Shown in pieces: positions 39,693 to 53,116 of a DNA stretch of 64,000 nucleotides. A program made the translations under genes and the position numbers. The notes under the pieces are model-generated. The model saw nothing but the letters and a program-made list of their open reading frames with translations. It made no database searches and was not told the origin of the DNA. The first letter of the stretch is position 1. Each line of letters begins with the position of its first letter. Source of the DNA: Epiperipatus broadwayi (lineage: Eukaryota; Onychophora; Udeonychophora; Euonychophora; Peripatidae); the NCBI GenBank assembly GCA_028023455.1, contig JAQFVV010000983.1:1-64000 (forward strand). Direction: 5' to 3'.

Positions 39693-41372
39693 TTGATTAT
39701 TACGATGTGACTATATGTAGTAGTATGGAGTTGGAGGTGGAGGAATTGACAGACGCACTGTCAATTCTTTCAGCTGTTAAAGAAAAAAGAAATGAACTAT
39801 CGTTTCCTACATTGAGGACCAATTAAACTAAAAAAACCTCCGAATGAATAAATAAAACAACGGCTAAATGGATACCAATCTTAGGACGTCGTGGGAATTC
39901 ACGTTCATGGCAAGCAACGGATAAAGATGAACTGTTTTAAACCGTAAGAACTTTATAAATAATGAACATTAAATTAGAATTTTCTATATTTAAATGATTG
40001 CAATATGATCCTATCTGACCAAACTAAATTCTTTATTAATAGTGTTATTTGATGTATTTTTTTTTTCTTATTTATGTAAAATCATTTCCATTTATTTAAT
40101 TTTTATTCTTTAAGTTTTTATCATGATTTATGTAAAATCATTTCGTTAAATTAATTATATAAATGTTAAACTTAAGTCGGGCGTGAATGGCTGTATAGAT
40201 TTGTAGAGTTATATTAGGGGAGGGTAATCTTAGGTTATTTGTGTCATTGTTAGATTGGGTCAATGGATTGGATATATTGATGTAGTTAGTAGATGTAGTC
40301 GGAGATTCACTACTGGCAGAAACGCTTCATACGCCGCACTCTCCCGTTTTGCTTATGGAAGGAATTATAAGATGCAGAGCGCAGTTCCTTTCTATGGAGT
40401 TTTTTTTTATTGTTCTTCTCGTTAGATAGAAGTAATATTCCTATCTAATGAGAGTCAATATCTTCTCTTAATCTTTTTGGTGCTGCCGTATTCCATATTA
40501 CATTGAATACATCAATGTATCAGATGAATTGATGCCAGTTTGACTGCGAATTTTAGCCTAAGGTTAAATAGGGATAGAATATTTTATTTTCAAATGCAAA
40601 TCTATGTAGTCTATTCATACTTGACCCTAAATAAAAATGCATTAAATTTAAGTTGTTTATAGATGCTTGCATGGATTGGTAATCAGTTAAGAATGTTTTG
40701 GGTTTTCATATTTGATCAAAATATATAGACATTCGATAAATAATGATACCTTACGGTGAGTATCTAAAATGTATTTATTCGGATGTCTTTTAAGTTATTG
40801 GTGACAATGCAAGTATCTTATGGTGAATACTATTGGGTTACGTATAAATTTCCCTCCGCAATTGTCAGTAATCAATAATTTTGTATTTTGATCGTTTATG
40901 TTTCTTTTGAAATGTTTTTGACCGTGAAATCTATGTAACCGATCTATATTCAACATTATAAACAAGCTTTCATAAATTTATATGTGTGAACTTAATTAAA
41001 ATGTAAACTTATAATATAATAGAAATTAAAATGTAAATTAAAATCTAAGGTAAAGTTAAAAATAATGTTTAATGTTAAAAATGTGAAACTAATTTAAAAT
41101 AATTTTAAATCTTATATATATGTGCATAAATAAATGTTTGTATGTTAATTACTGGCAGTGGCTTATTTTATTCCTCTTATATATATATTCTTATATTATT
41201 TTTAAAATCTCTGCTATCCCACTGAGCTTGTGACATGGGCTAACGACTGGATGCAAAAAAAAAAATTATTTTTTTTTTACTTATGTATCTGCCTACTCTA
41301 TAAATTTTTCTAGGTTCAAATGCCTAGATGGCGCCCTGTAGTGCAGATTACGTTGAGTGCTATCCCCGTATA
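39693..41372 (+). repeat. Local repeat family Z, copy 2
   Basis: It contains one A-type monomer (about 40168-40620, with GGGCGTGAATGGCTG) followed by one B-type monomer (about 40645-40970, with GTTTATAGATGCTTGCATGG), then the shared end with ACTGGCAGTGGCTTA and TAGATGGCGCCCTGTAG. The first part is shorter than in copies 1 and 3. Confidence 0.7.
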
Positions 41373-41391
41373 TATATATTTTGTCATATAT

Positions 41392-42798
41392 TGTACCGTT
41401 TATTTGTATATGGTATAAATATATTGGCATTTGGTAAAAGCTAAAAAATCAAAGTAAATTTAGATATTTTTTTTAGTATAATTTATTTTGTTTAAAACAA
41501 ACGTACAATGAAAGTTAAATTGTTCTTTTATATTTTTTTTTTGTAATTAGAAATAAAAGTTAAAATTGGAGAGAACAAAAGACACACAGATTACTAATCC
41601 TGATAAAGTAAAAGAATTCAAAAAGTAAAAAGATAAGCTAAAAGAAAAATATTTTAGCTAAATAAAAATGGCAGAATTATGCTGAAAAAAATAAAGACTT
41701 TGTAATCGAAAAATGATAAAAAAAATGTACAAGATTATGAACCTAAACACCATGATAATAACATGTACAGAAGTCTGAAAACTGGGTCTCTAGTATAAAA
41801 AGGCAGAGACCAGTTTGAGGAATGTCTTGTTTCATTTGCTTCTCTAGAGTTAGTCCTGGATAACAAGAATATATCCAGGATCGCTCTACGCTGAAATAAT
41901 TTGTCATGTCAGAGTGAACCAGAGCTTCTGCGGACATTGTGCCTGAAGATGTACACCAGAAAAGCCTTCATGACCGATTAGGTGAATAGACCACAAGATC
42001 AACTAATAACCAATGGGCAAGCTCGTTCTAACCCAAACAAGTATGCATAGTTATCTACTACTTTCTTGAAAAATTTACCAGTAAGCTATGACTCTTTATT
42101 CTTCCCAATTGTGACTAAATTGTTGACAAACCATTTCACAAACAACTCATAAAAATATATGTATAAGAGGACCCTGATAGGGACTTCATGTTATTGTTCA
42201 AGAGACTCTTGTTTACTCCAGAACTTTTTAATTAATTATTTAACTGTTATGTTTTTTACTAATGTTTTATGTCTGGATTAGTGTGTGTTTTCTCCAGTTT
42301 ATTTAATTAACAATTTACCATTAAATATTTTAATCTGTTAGAATAAAAATATTTCTAATATCAATTTTCATTTGTACGTTATTAATAATATTTATTAGTA
42401 TTTATTATTAAATTTATTATTACTTTAGTAAGATTTAAAAACGTCATTTACCTTTGCCAATATGTTTAATAAGTTCCAGGATTAACATATTTAGGAAATA
42501 ATTCTAGTTACAATAAAATCTAATACCGTCTTTTGAAAACATTTTCTTTTTAATTTGTGAGATGTTATGTGATGATTTCAGTGGGTTCTTTCAGAATCCT
42601 GGCGCCTTTCAGATAAATTAAAAGCTGATTTCATCGATGGCATAATTCACACCAATTGCTAGGTAGAATTGATCAGGAAATATAGTTATGTTTTTTTAGA
42701 AATAGTAATACAATTTTCTTCTTTTTGCCATAACTTGATCAACTCACATGCAGTTTATATTGCGTGTAGAGGTCTAGCAAGATGGAAAATGTTATAAT
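41392..42798. repeat. 1.4-kb direct duplication, left copy
   Basis: It is nearly identical to 43507-44900 in the same orientation, with differences concentrated towards the right end. It starts TGTACC and ends ATGTTATAAT. A 64-codon - strand frame at 41743-41937 is interrupted in the other copy, so I do not call it a gene. It is possibly an LTR pair or a segmental duplication. Confidence 0.85.
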
Positions 42799-43506
42799 CG
42801 CTTCCCAACTCAGGCTTCAATACAACAACCACAACCTGAGATAAGTTGTAATGATAAAGAATGTTACAATGATGACCCAAAAAACTCATAGCCAGAAAAT
42901 AGATAGTTGTTTTTCTTTTTTTTAAAAAAGGAAACTAACTAACTAATTCAACCCTGATTATTAAAATATAAAAAAAATTTTTTTTAATATAACTTACAGA
43001 AAGAAAAAAATATATGTATATTTTTTTGATATGTCTAAAAAAACACGATCATGGTAGACGTAAGTCATAAGTATTTGACCGGGTAGGCGGTTACTGAAGA
43101 GGTGAAAAAGCATAACCCTGGGTCTGTGTACATAGTATATAACATAAGACCATCTTTATATGCCCATCAGTCTATTTCTAGCAGGGATCCGAATAAATAG
43201 GTAAGGCGGATCAAGTTGGACCAAGTTGCCATGAGCCTGTAAGAATCAGAACAATGAGCAATGCTCATTTGTACTTCTTATCATTACTATTACGCTTAAG
43301 TGGAAAGGACACAGATGAATGTGGAAATATTTTGCATTCCTGCCATGTTAGACCTAAAAGTGGGTGTTAAGGCCGAATGTCGCTTGTGAATGAATCTGCA
43401 AAATATATCAGCATGCTACTACAAAAAACACGAATTTAGACTTAAAGCTTAAGAATAAAATTAGTTTAAACCCCTATTTTATTCTCATCTCCTGGCCCTG
43501 GTGGTA
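42799..43506. other. Spacer between the two 1.4-kb copies
   Basis: 708 bases without recognisable coding content or polypurine and primer sites. A short perfect palindrome, AATGAGCAATGCTCATT, lies near 43250-43270. Confidence 0.5.
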
Positions 43507-44893
43507 TGTACCATTTATTTATATATGGTACAAATATATTGGAATTTGGTAAAAGCTAAAAAATTTAGATTTTTTTTTAGTATAATTTATTTTGTTTAAA
43601 ACAAACGTACAATGAAAGTTAAATTGTTCTTTTATATTTTTTTTTGTAATTAGAAATAAAAGTTAAAATTGGAGAGAACAAAAGACACACAGATTACTAA
43701 TCCTGATAAAGTAAAAGAATTCAAAAAGTAAAACGATAAGCTAAAAGAAAAATATTTTAGCTAAATAAAAATGGCAGAATTATGATGAAAAAAATAAAGA
43801 CTTTGTAATCGAAAAATGATAAAAAAATGTACAAGATTATGAACCTAAACACCATGATAATAACATGTGCAGAAGTCTGAAAACTGGGTCTCTAGTATAA
43901 AAAGGCAGAGACCAGTTTGAGGAATGTCTTGTTTCATTTGCTTCTCTAGAGTTAGTCCTGGATAACAAGAATATATCCAGGATCGCTCTACGCTGAAATA
44001 ATTTGGCATGTCAGAGTGAACCGGAGCTTCTGCGGATATTGTGCCTGAAGATGTACACCAGAAAAGCCTTCATGACCGATTAGGTGAATAGACCACAAGA
44101 TCAACTAATAACCAATGGGCAAGCTCATTCTAACCCAAACAAGTATGCATAGTTATCTACTACTTTCTTGAAAAATTTACCAGTAAGCTATGACTCTTTA
44201 TTCTTCCCAATTGTGACTAAATTGTTGACAAACCATTTCACAAACAACTCATAAAAATATATGTATAAGAGGACCCTGATAGGGACTTCATGTTATTGTT
44301 CAAGAGACTCTTGTTTACCCCAGAACTTTTTAATTAATTATTTAACTGTTATGTTTTTTATTAATGTTTCATGTCTGGATTAGTGTGTGTTCTCTCCGGT
44401 TTATTTAATTAACAATTTAATGTTAAATATTTTAATCTGTTAAAATAGAAATATTTCTAATATCAATTCTCATTTGTATGTTATTACTAATATTATTAGT
44501 CTGTATTATTAAATTTATTATTAGTTTAGTAAGATTTAAAAACATCATTTACCTTTGCCAATATGGTTAATAAGTTCCAGGAATAACAATATTTAGGAAA
44601 TAGTTCTAGTTATGGTAAAATCTAATACCGTCTTTTGAAAACATTTTCTTTTTAATTTGTGAGATGTTATGTGACAATTTCAGTGGGTTCTTGCAGAACC
44701 CTGGCACCTTTCAGATAAATTAAAAGCTGATTTTGTTGATGACATAATTCACAACAATTGCTAGGTAGAGTTGATCAGGAAATATAGTTATGTTTTTTTA
44801 GAAAGAGAAATACAATTTTCTTCTTTTTGGCATAACTTGATCAACTTGCACACAGTTTATATTGCATGTAGAGGCCTACCAAGACAGAAAATG

Positions 44894-44900
<7 letters not shown>
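43507..44900. repeat. 1.4-kb direct duplication, right copy
   Basis: Partner of 41392-42798. It runs directly into an (AT)n tract at its right end. Confidence 0.85.
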
Positions 44901-44942
<42 letters not shown>

Positions 44943-44972
44943 TATATTATATATATATATATATATATATAA
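44899..44972. repeat. (AT)n microsatellite
   Basis: Two AT runs separated by a few bases around 44939-44950. Confidence 0.95.
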
Positions 44973-45099
44973 CAAATCAATCCACTATAATAAAACTATA
45001 AAAAAATGTAAAAAATGTCTATATAAAATAGAAGATTAATATATTTTGCTATAGCCAGCTTCGGCATATTCCGCCATTTTATGTAGCCTTACATTATAT

Positions 45100-47190
45100 A
45101 TATATATATTGTAATGACATATTTTGCCTTATTGTAAAGATATGTAATGATATATATATCGTTACATTAATTTAAAATAAAAACTTAAAAGTTCGCAAAT
45201 AAAAGTAAAAAACTAAACGCTAAAATTAAAATGTTTGTTAAATGTATATACATTCGCACAGATGCCAAACTTTAAAAATATTTTAAAAAAAAAAAAAAAC
45301 AACAAATAAATAAGTATTTGAACGTACTTTTTATAAGAAAAAGTACAAGATTTAAAAATAAAAACAGGTATTAATTAATTATTGTAATCTGTAAATGGAA
45401 ATGATTGTTTATAAATTGTTTGAAAAGCAAGCTAGCCTTGGGCTCTTGTATAATTAAAATGATCTGATGAAGGATAGATAAAAAAATAAAGTGAAATTAG
45501 CTTGACCAATGGAAGCACTAAGCCTTGGCTTGGATCCTAATGAAAGTGATGGATTAGTGACGTTTTGTTGATTGAATCCATGTGGATAATATAATAAGGA
45601 AATACAGTTTTTTCTGACAGTTCCAGCTTTTTGTGTTTGAGAGATATGGTAGGATGCACATACCACACTCTATTTAAAAAAAAATGAAAAGACTGTGATA
45701 CCTTGAACCAGCTATTGCCATCTCCAGAACATTATCTACCAATGGAGGCGTCGCGTGAATTAAAAACAGGAACCTGGACTTTTCTACCATAAGCTATATT
45801 AAATGAACAATTATTAAAATCAATTAAGAACTTTTGTCAAGTTTTACAAATTGATAAACAAGCCAACTTAAATGTTAAAATGGACTCTTATCTGACTTTT
45901 GTAAGTTTTAAATCAAATTAATAATGTTTAATTTTATATGTTTTCCGATTGATAAACATCATTTCCATTTTTTTTGCCTTATTGTAAAGATTATTTAAAT
46001 GCATGAAATTTAAGTTGTTTATAGATGCTTGCATGGATTCGTTTGTGGTTAATTATATTTTGGTTTACACATTTGATCGAAGTATATAAACATTCGATAA
46101 ATAATGATACCGTACGGTATCTAAAATGTATTTATTCGGATATCTTTTAGAGTTATTGGTGACAACGCAAGTATCTTATGGTGAATACTATTGGGTTACT
46201 TATAAATTTCCCTCTGCGATTGTCGGTATCAATAATTTCGTATTTTGATCATTTATGTTTATTTTGAAATGTTTTTGACCATGGAATCTATGTAATTGAT
46301 CTATACCCAACATTTTTAAAGAAATCTGTGCGAACATATTTAAATGTTAAATTTAAGTCGAGCGTGAATGGCTATATAGTTTTGTAAAGTTATATTAAGG
46401 GAGGGTAATCTTAGGTTATTCATTTCGTAGTTGAATTGGTTCAATGGATGGGATATATTTGTGTAATTGTAGATGTAGTATGAGATCCGCTACGGGCAGG
46501 ATTATATATATACGCCACACACCTTCTGTTTGCCTATGGATGGGTTTGTAAGACGGCAAAGGACCACAGTCCATTCCTATGGAGTTTTATGTTTATTGTT
46601 CTACTTGCCAACAGATGTAACATTCCTGTTGGTGGAGAGACAATGTCTTCTCTAATTCTACTTACTGATCAGATGTACATTATTTTGTGTTGTCGTATTT
46701 TTATGCTACATTGAATACATAAATGTATCAGATGGATTGGCGCCGGTTTGATTGCGAAATTTGTTGCCTAAGGTTAAATCAGGGAAGAATATTTTCTTTT
46801 TAAATGCAGATCTATGTAGTCTATTCATACTTGACTATCTAAATAAAATATTAAACTCATTGAAACTTAGTTAAATGTAAAACTAAAGATTAATAGAAAA
46901 ATCTAAAATGGTGAAATTTATTCCTCAAAATTTAAATGTTATTTTATATGTGCATAAATAAATATTTTTATGTGTTAATTTCTGGCAGTGGCTTTTATTT
47001 ATTTATATTTAAGATATAAATTAAGATATAGATTTTTATCTCTGCGTCTCCACTGAGCTAGTGACTTGGGCTAACGATCTGAATATTTAAATAAAGTGGA
47101 ATCTTAACAGCGCGTATCTGCCTACTCTATAAATTTTTCTAGGTTTAAATGCGTAGATGGTGCCTTGTAGAGCAGATATCGTAGTTTGCG
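45100..47190 (+). repeat. Local repeat family Z, copy 3
   Basis: It contains the block GCAAGCTAGCC...TTAGTGACGTTTTG (45427-45567), then a B-type monomer (about 46011-46320) followed by an A-type monomer (about 46349-46830). That is the reverse of the order in copy 2. It ends ACTGGCAG-like GGCTTTTATTT and TAGATGGTGCCTTGTAG, just before the LTR of element 3 at 47214. Confidence 0.7.
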
Positions 47191-48711
47191 GTTAGATTCG
47201 ATCGTTATAATATTGAAACAGACAGATCGAAGGATCGATCTTAGTTTCATAGTTTTCATTTTGAAGTATGGTAATTCTAAGTCACTATTTACCCGCAATG
47301 AGGCTTTTTCTATTCCAGGCCACATAAATTTTAAGTTAGTTATTTTATGCTTGTTTAAAGGAATTTAATGTAAATATTACAAGTATAAATATTACAAATC
47401 ATGATAAATAATATTCGTGTGTGTGGTTTGTAGGTTTATATTCGCTCAATTTAAAAGTTTCATTGTGAGTATATTTTTTTTTTAATTTAATCTTTCAAAA
47501 TTATACAAAGTCATTTAAAAATGCTGATCAAAAGTCACATTCCTTTGATCGGTATTTTTAGTCAAATCTTACGTGTACAAAATGTATAGAATAATTAGTT
47601 TGTACTTTGAAAGTTAAGATAATGAATTTCAATTTTGTATTCACGAATTCCTATGTAATTATTTAGTTTGTCAATTTAAAATCATGTATTGAATTTAGAA
47701 ATAAATGTAAATCAAACAATGGAAATGAGAAATGTAGAACTCTTATCAAGAAATGCGAATGCAATGGTATAGCCAAAATTAGATATTGCTGGAGGCCAGA
47801 AAATCAAAGGAGGTGGAGTCATGAACAAAAACTATGCAGAGTGATCAACCGTAGCCATCTTGTGTTATAATATACTAGGGGACTCTACTTTTTGACTTTG
47901 CTGTGGGTAGACCATCTCGGGCTACAGCAAAGTAGTTGTGCCAGAGAAATCATCTCAACTGTGATTAAGAAGTTGCCCGGTAAATTGCAATAATGTTGGG
48001 CTAAGTCCAAGAAGCTGATCCCTGTTCTGCCAATTTAAATCTTTCGAGCCGCTGACCTATAATGTTTCCTATGCTTCCAGTTTTCTCAATTCCAACCTTT
48101 AAATTAATCATGCCATTCTAAGGAATCCAAAATGTGCGCCTACGTTCTGCATAAACATTACCACAAGGAGAAAAGCCGGACGAAGAAGAATGGTAACTCT
48201 TGTTACATGAACTTTTTAACTTTCCTCTAAGCTTAATAATTTTATTATTTAATCTGTTATGAATTAATCTAGGTAATTACATGTAAATTTCTTGCTTTCC
48301 TTCGTTAAAATGTTACACTAAAGCCTGTCAGTAAATTTCTTCTCTAATATTTCTGTGCTCTAGTCTTTAGATGGTAATTTACTAATATTTTGTGCCTAAT
48401 AGTAATTCATTAGTGAATATACTTATATTTTTATTATTACTTACATTTACAAACAAAGCAATGCCAATAATAATATTTTTCAACTCTAGTTAAAGCCATT
48501 AAAGTTTATTTCATAGTATTATTAGTATATTCATTTTAAAAGTAATTTTCTTTTATGGAACTAAAAAAAAATTGGTTCATTTATGGTGAGTTGAGAAATA
48601 TTGAAGTACCTGCATTGTTCCTTTTATTTTGTCAAAATGATATTTTAATCTTTGCTCCAAATAACAAATATAAAATAAGGTCTAAATTTTTATTATGTTG
48701 TTTTTATATAT

Positions 48712-50956
48712 TATACCGAGACAAAGTCGGTACATGTATATACGCACACACACAAACAATGTAAACACTCTGTTTTTTTTCACTTTCAACTTATGATGAA
48801 AAATAGATATAGTTTTCTTTCAATACTTTATAAAATACACTGTAAAATAAAATGTTAATATTTCTGATTAAATAGTTTAAGGCTTTCATATAATCTACTA
48901 AAACAATATCCTCTAAAAATAAAATATAAAGTATTACTAATATGCCATTTTTTAATCTCAATAAGTGATTTTTACTTGTATATGCCGCGGGGATAATTAA
49001 AAAGGGGTTTTATTTTAAATTATAACTGTAGTAAAAGTTAAAAGCTTATAGAAATGATTTTTGAGAAAGATTAAATGCTCGACTTTTAAACTAATGTAAA
49101 TTATATTGTTCTCTTAAAACACGCACACGTATGCATCAAAGGTGTGAATAAGTATAAATTTTTTAACTGAGATTGCAATATGAGATTGCCTAAACCTAAG
49201 ATTGCCTAAAGCATATGGATTGAGTGAACATTACGTAGGACACGGACCCTAATGACAACTCTAAGAATAGTGAACTCTGGGTGGAGATTCGATCCTCAGA
49301 TAATACCCAACCCATATAAATATCAAGCGAAATCTAGAAGTGGAGCTTTTTTCTTTCAATCAGTCATTCATTCTTTATTCTTTCTTTATTCTTTATTCAA
49401 AATTCATTAGTCAAAAGTCATTCATCATCTCATTTTCATTTTGTTTTTGCTATCCGGTTTATTCAATATGATCGCAGTGAAATCAGTATTTAGAGCGTCG
49501 ATCGTCATGATGGGCTAGGAAACCCTTCAGTGATTGATCGACGCTCCACCGCCAGAACATCTCCACAGCTATGAATGATCAACAACAGTACCATCCGAAA
49601 ATAGTGCTCCAACCAGTTCAATAATGTTGTTCCGTTTGAAATACATGAATCGTCCAAACCTACTACGCTGAACTTTAAAAAAAATGAATAACCTCGTATT
49701 ATGGAAAACATCATCTACCATGTTCGAACCCTCACCAAAGTAGAAGCAGCGGAAGACTAAGCAAAAATCCTAGGTAAACACTTTATTTTATAATGTTTTC
49801 ATTCATTCTTTACGTAAACTTTAAAAGGCAATCTCATAATTAATTAAATTCGACTTTTCGTAAATCAAACTATAAAATGATCCGTAATTCCTCATATTTA
49901 AACTTATTATTTTAATCTTCGTAAATCACATGCTATGCAATTCCTCATATTTAAATCTTAGGACTTTTCAGTTATGAACTTTGACCTTAATTATTATCTT
50001 CTAAGCTATAACACACCTAATTTCAAAATATAAAAGGAAATATGTATTTTATCATCCATGTTTATTATGCATAATATGTTCTTTTCTGTGCGAGTGCATG
50101 AATGCACGTATGTGCGTGTAAATAAAACTATTAATCAATATTGCATTTTTTTTTTATATTCAATAAATTTCTTTTTATAATTTAAACAAGTCGAGCATTT
50201 CTCAAATCATTTCCTATAAGTAAATATATATATTTTTTTTTATATAAATAACAAAAATATATATATATATATATATATTATTTGTTATTTTGATTATTAA
50301 TAAAGTTAGCATTTATTCAGGCAATTAATTATTTTACTTTAGATTCATCTTTCTTATCCTTCTTTTGTTTGTTTCTTTTAAAATGTCATTTATAAACATC
50401 GTGCTGTAAGTCACGATGTTTATTTATTATGTAGTTAAGATAGATTTAAGAGTTGGAAGGGCCTATTATTAGAAAATGTAAATAAATGTCAATAAAGCTA
50501 ATGTAAATAATTCTACCGGACTGTATGATAAAGGGGGGATGATATTATAAGCTTCTAATTTTTTTTATGAGCCAACCGAACATTCTTATTAGTTGCAAAT
50601 AACCAATGACCCGGTCCAAAGTTTGGACCGATCTATTAATCAACCAAGCTTCTTCTCCATTGGTTAGTATTGTGTCTTTTACCAGAATAATAATTACATC
50701 GCGACCCTGAGTGACCCTATTGGTCCATGCTGGGAGTTTGAGCTTATGGGCGGGGATTAGACTTCGAAATCATTTTGATATGACGTAAGGTGATGCGAGA
50801 AATTAAATTATAAATTAAATCATCGTATCTGGCGCCCCCTTATGTTGATAATGAACAACTATCGATATAGGAAAATAAATAAAGCTTTACGCTATATCAT
50901 GTTTGTTTCGGAGCTTTCAATCCCTATATGAACGGTTGAATAAGGGGCCGGTCACA
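48712..50956 (+). mobile_element. 2.2-kb insertion in the LTR of element 3, probable solo LTR
   Basis: The uninterrupted 3' LTR reads TTTTTATATATGAACGG at the matching place (56426-56442). Here ATAT (48708-48711 and 50957-50960) is duplicated around the insertion. It ends CCGGTCACA, like copy A at 1242, and begins TATACCGAGACAAAGTCGGTA, itself a 6-bp hairpin. No protein is encoded. Size, 4-bp duplication and end sequence fit a solo LTR of a gypsy relative, though the first bases are TA and not TG. Confidence 0.75.
49493..49546 (+). other. 11-bp perfect hairpin inside the inserted repeat
   Basis: GAGCGTCGATC at 49493-49503 and its inverse at 49536-49546 enclose 32 bases. The arms are GC-rich in an AT-rich context. 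The - strand frame over it is not recognised as a protein. Confidence 0.6.
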
Positions 50957-52094
50957 ATATGAATGGAGTAATAATGTAAAGTGAATATTTTTGTTACTAT
51001 TATTACCTTCCGAACAACCTGGGGAATTATGGGTTTCAGAGTGCAATTAATTAATCATTACTTTTGTGATCTTTTGATTTCGCCATGTTTTATTTTGAAT
51101 GGTCATATCAGATTGTTGCGTAGAAAATGTTACGGAGAGATAACCAAGGTTTTATGTAGTTTCGCTTTAAGTCCACTTCCGATCACTCTTCCTCGATGTT
51201 ACTGTGGCAGTGTCTTTTCCTTCGCCTAAATTGGCGTCTCGTTTTACTACCAATTGGAAAGAAAGAAATTCTTCTCCAGATAATCTCTTGGATCACCGGG
51301 GTTCGAAAATGATCCCGGCTGGTTGTAGTGTCCCGGATCTCGGATCTACTTGGGGGCATTAAGACTTGTCAAAGTACAAGCCGCCCGGTCTTCCGTCAAT
51401 GCACCGCAAGTTATTATTGTAGTATATCTTAAGCTCTGCAACCATCAGTACATCATTATTATATTATATTTTTATATAAAACCTCCTCCAATTATCCGTA
51501 TACGTAATGGTTTGAATCTATTAAAATCAAACAACTTAATATAAAAGAGTAATTGAATATTTTAAATGCTCAAATTACTCTGATTCTCATATCAACTCGT
51601 ACGACCATTTAAAACATATAAATATTGGCATGTGTTTTGTCTATCAGTCTAAAATGGTTATTAAGGACTAGTAGCAAATTATTAGAAATATATGTATGAA
51701 AATTTTACCATATTTGTACATAGTATTCAATGATTTCAATAATTATTAAAAATTTATCTAATCTATTTTTGTCTCTCTTGTCTTATTACTCTCGAAATCT
51801 AGTTAAGCACCTGCTGTCTGTATCGACAACTTAAATATATATTGAATTATTAACCGTACCAAAATCTCGAATATAAGATATATATAAATAACTGATTGTA
51901 GGGTAATTTAGTCTGTGTTTTCCGACGAGCTAGTAAAGGGAAAACCACATACCGTTGTTGCGTTGTTCATCGGTTGGTCATGCCAGGGTTTTGGGTTTGA
52001 ATTTGGTTTGCATTTTGGAATTTATTCCTAGACGTGGACTGGGTTTGAATTCGGATTACTGTGCATGATTAAGCATGGTGATTTTACCAGTACA

Positions 52095-53074
52095 GTAGTT
52101 AAAATTTTGGATGCTCTCCGTGGTGCTCTGATGAAGAAATCTCCCACACCCTGCAGAGTGAACAAGAGTAAATATTAAATTATAGAAATACTCGATTTTT
52201 TTTCATACCGTTGAGATATATATCTTTTGCGTTATTAAAATGTGAAGTTTAAAACGATGTTTTGAGTAAGTCAAATATACTAAATTTTTTTCACCCTTGC
52301 TTTCAAGTAGTTTCAGTTGAATAGATTGCCTTCTAATATTGTTAAGATAATATAGTGAGATTTTTTTTTTTTTAAGAAAAAAAAAAGTGTGAAAGCGACT
52401 TTGAAGTTTTGTTTTAATGACAAAAATATTGAGAAATGGTTTCAAAGCAAGTGAAAACCTGTATTGCGATTTTGTGCGTTTATTTAATTCAAAATAAATG
52501 AATGTTATTTCATAAATCCTTTTGCAAGTTCATTTTTTCGTTGTTTGAAATTTTTTTTTTAGAAAAAAAAAAAGCAAAGAAAGTAGGATTACTTTTCATG
52601 TCTTAAAAATAAACTTGTGTATGTGTGTATATATATTGTTTAATATAGAAATCTTATCAAAGTCAGTGCATAACATAAATGTCAGTTGAATAAAGTTATT
52701 GGCCAGAATATGTGCTATCCGGTATTAAGTAGAGTAACCGTTTAGGTTAAGTTTTTTTTGTATAACATCAATCAGCCAGATACAGTCGGCAAAGTGTTAA
52801 GGGTATATACACTTACGTTATAGAAACTTGAAATTGTAATTGATAACCCCGCAGAAGTAGCGTTAATATTAAACATTCTACATAAAACATTATGTTCTTG
52901 AATCAAATGGTTTTATTAAGTCATGTAATAGGTATATATTTGGGGGATCAGTGGATTAAATTATCTATTGGTCACATGTTGCTGGCTGGCGGCTTTCAAA
53001 TAAATTTGTCAGCAAATATGTTTGTCCATACAGCAGTGGTGAGTTTTTTGTTTGGTCTATAAAAGAGAGAAATG

Positions 53075-53116
<42 letters not shown>

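Larger units (their letters stand above)
47214..52094 (+). repeat. 5' LTR of element 3, split by an insertion
   Basis: 47214-48711 matches 54939-56436, and 50957-52094 matches the rest up to 57562. The intervening 48712-50956 is absent from the 3' LTR. By eye the LTR halves agree at all but a few dozen positions. Confidence 0.9.

Noticed and set aside
39725-39826. 33-codon frame MELEVEELTDALSILSAV...
   Set aside because: The composition looks coding-like, but it is very short, lies in a repeat copy and has no counterpart in the other two copies.
41743-41937. 64-codon - strand frame in the 1.4-kb duplication
   Set aside because: The sister copy at 43507-44900 has changes that do not preserve it and no motif is recognised.
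49493-49546. Hammerhead ribozyme
   Set aside because: The hairpin is real, but the CTGATGA and GAAA core elements are not in the right arrangement.
49505-49714. 69-codon - strand frame in the inserted repeat
   Set aside because: It overlaps a perfect hairpin and repeat sequence; copy A covers only part of it, so conservation cannot be tested.
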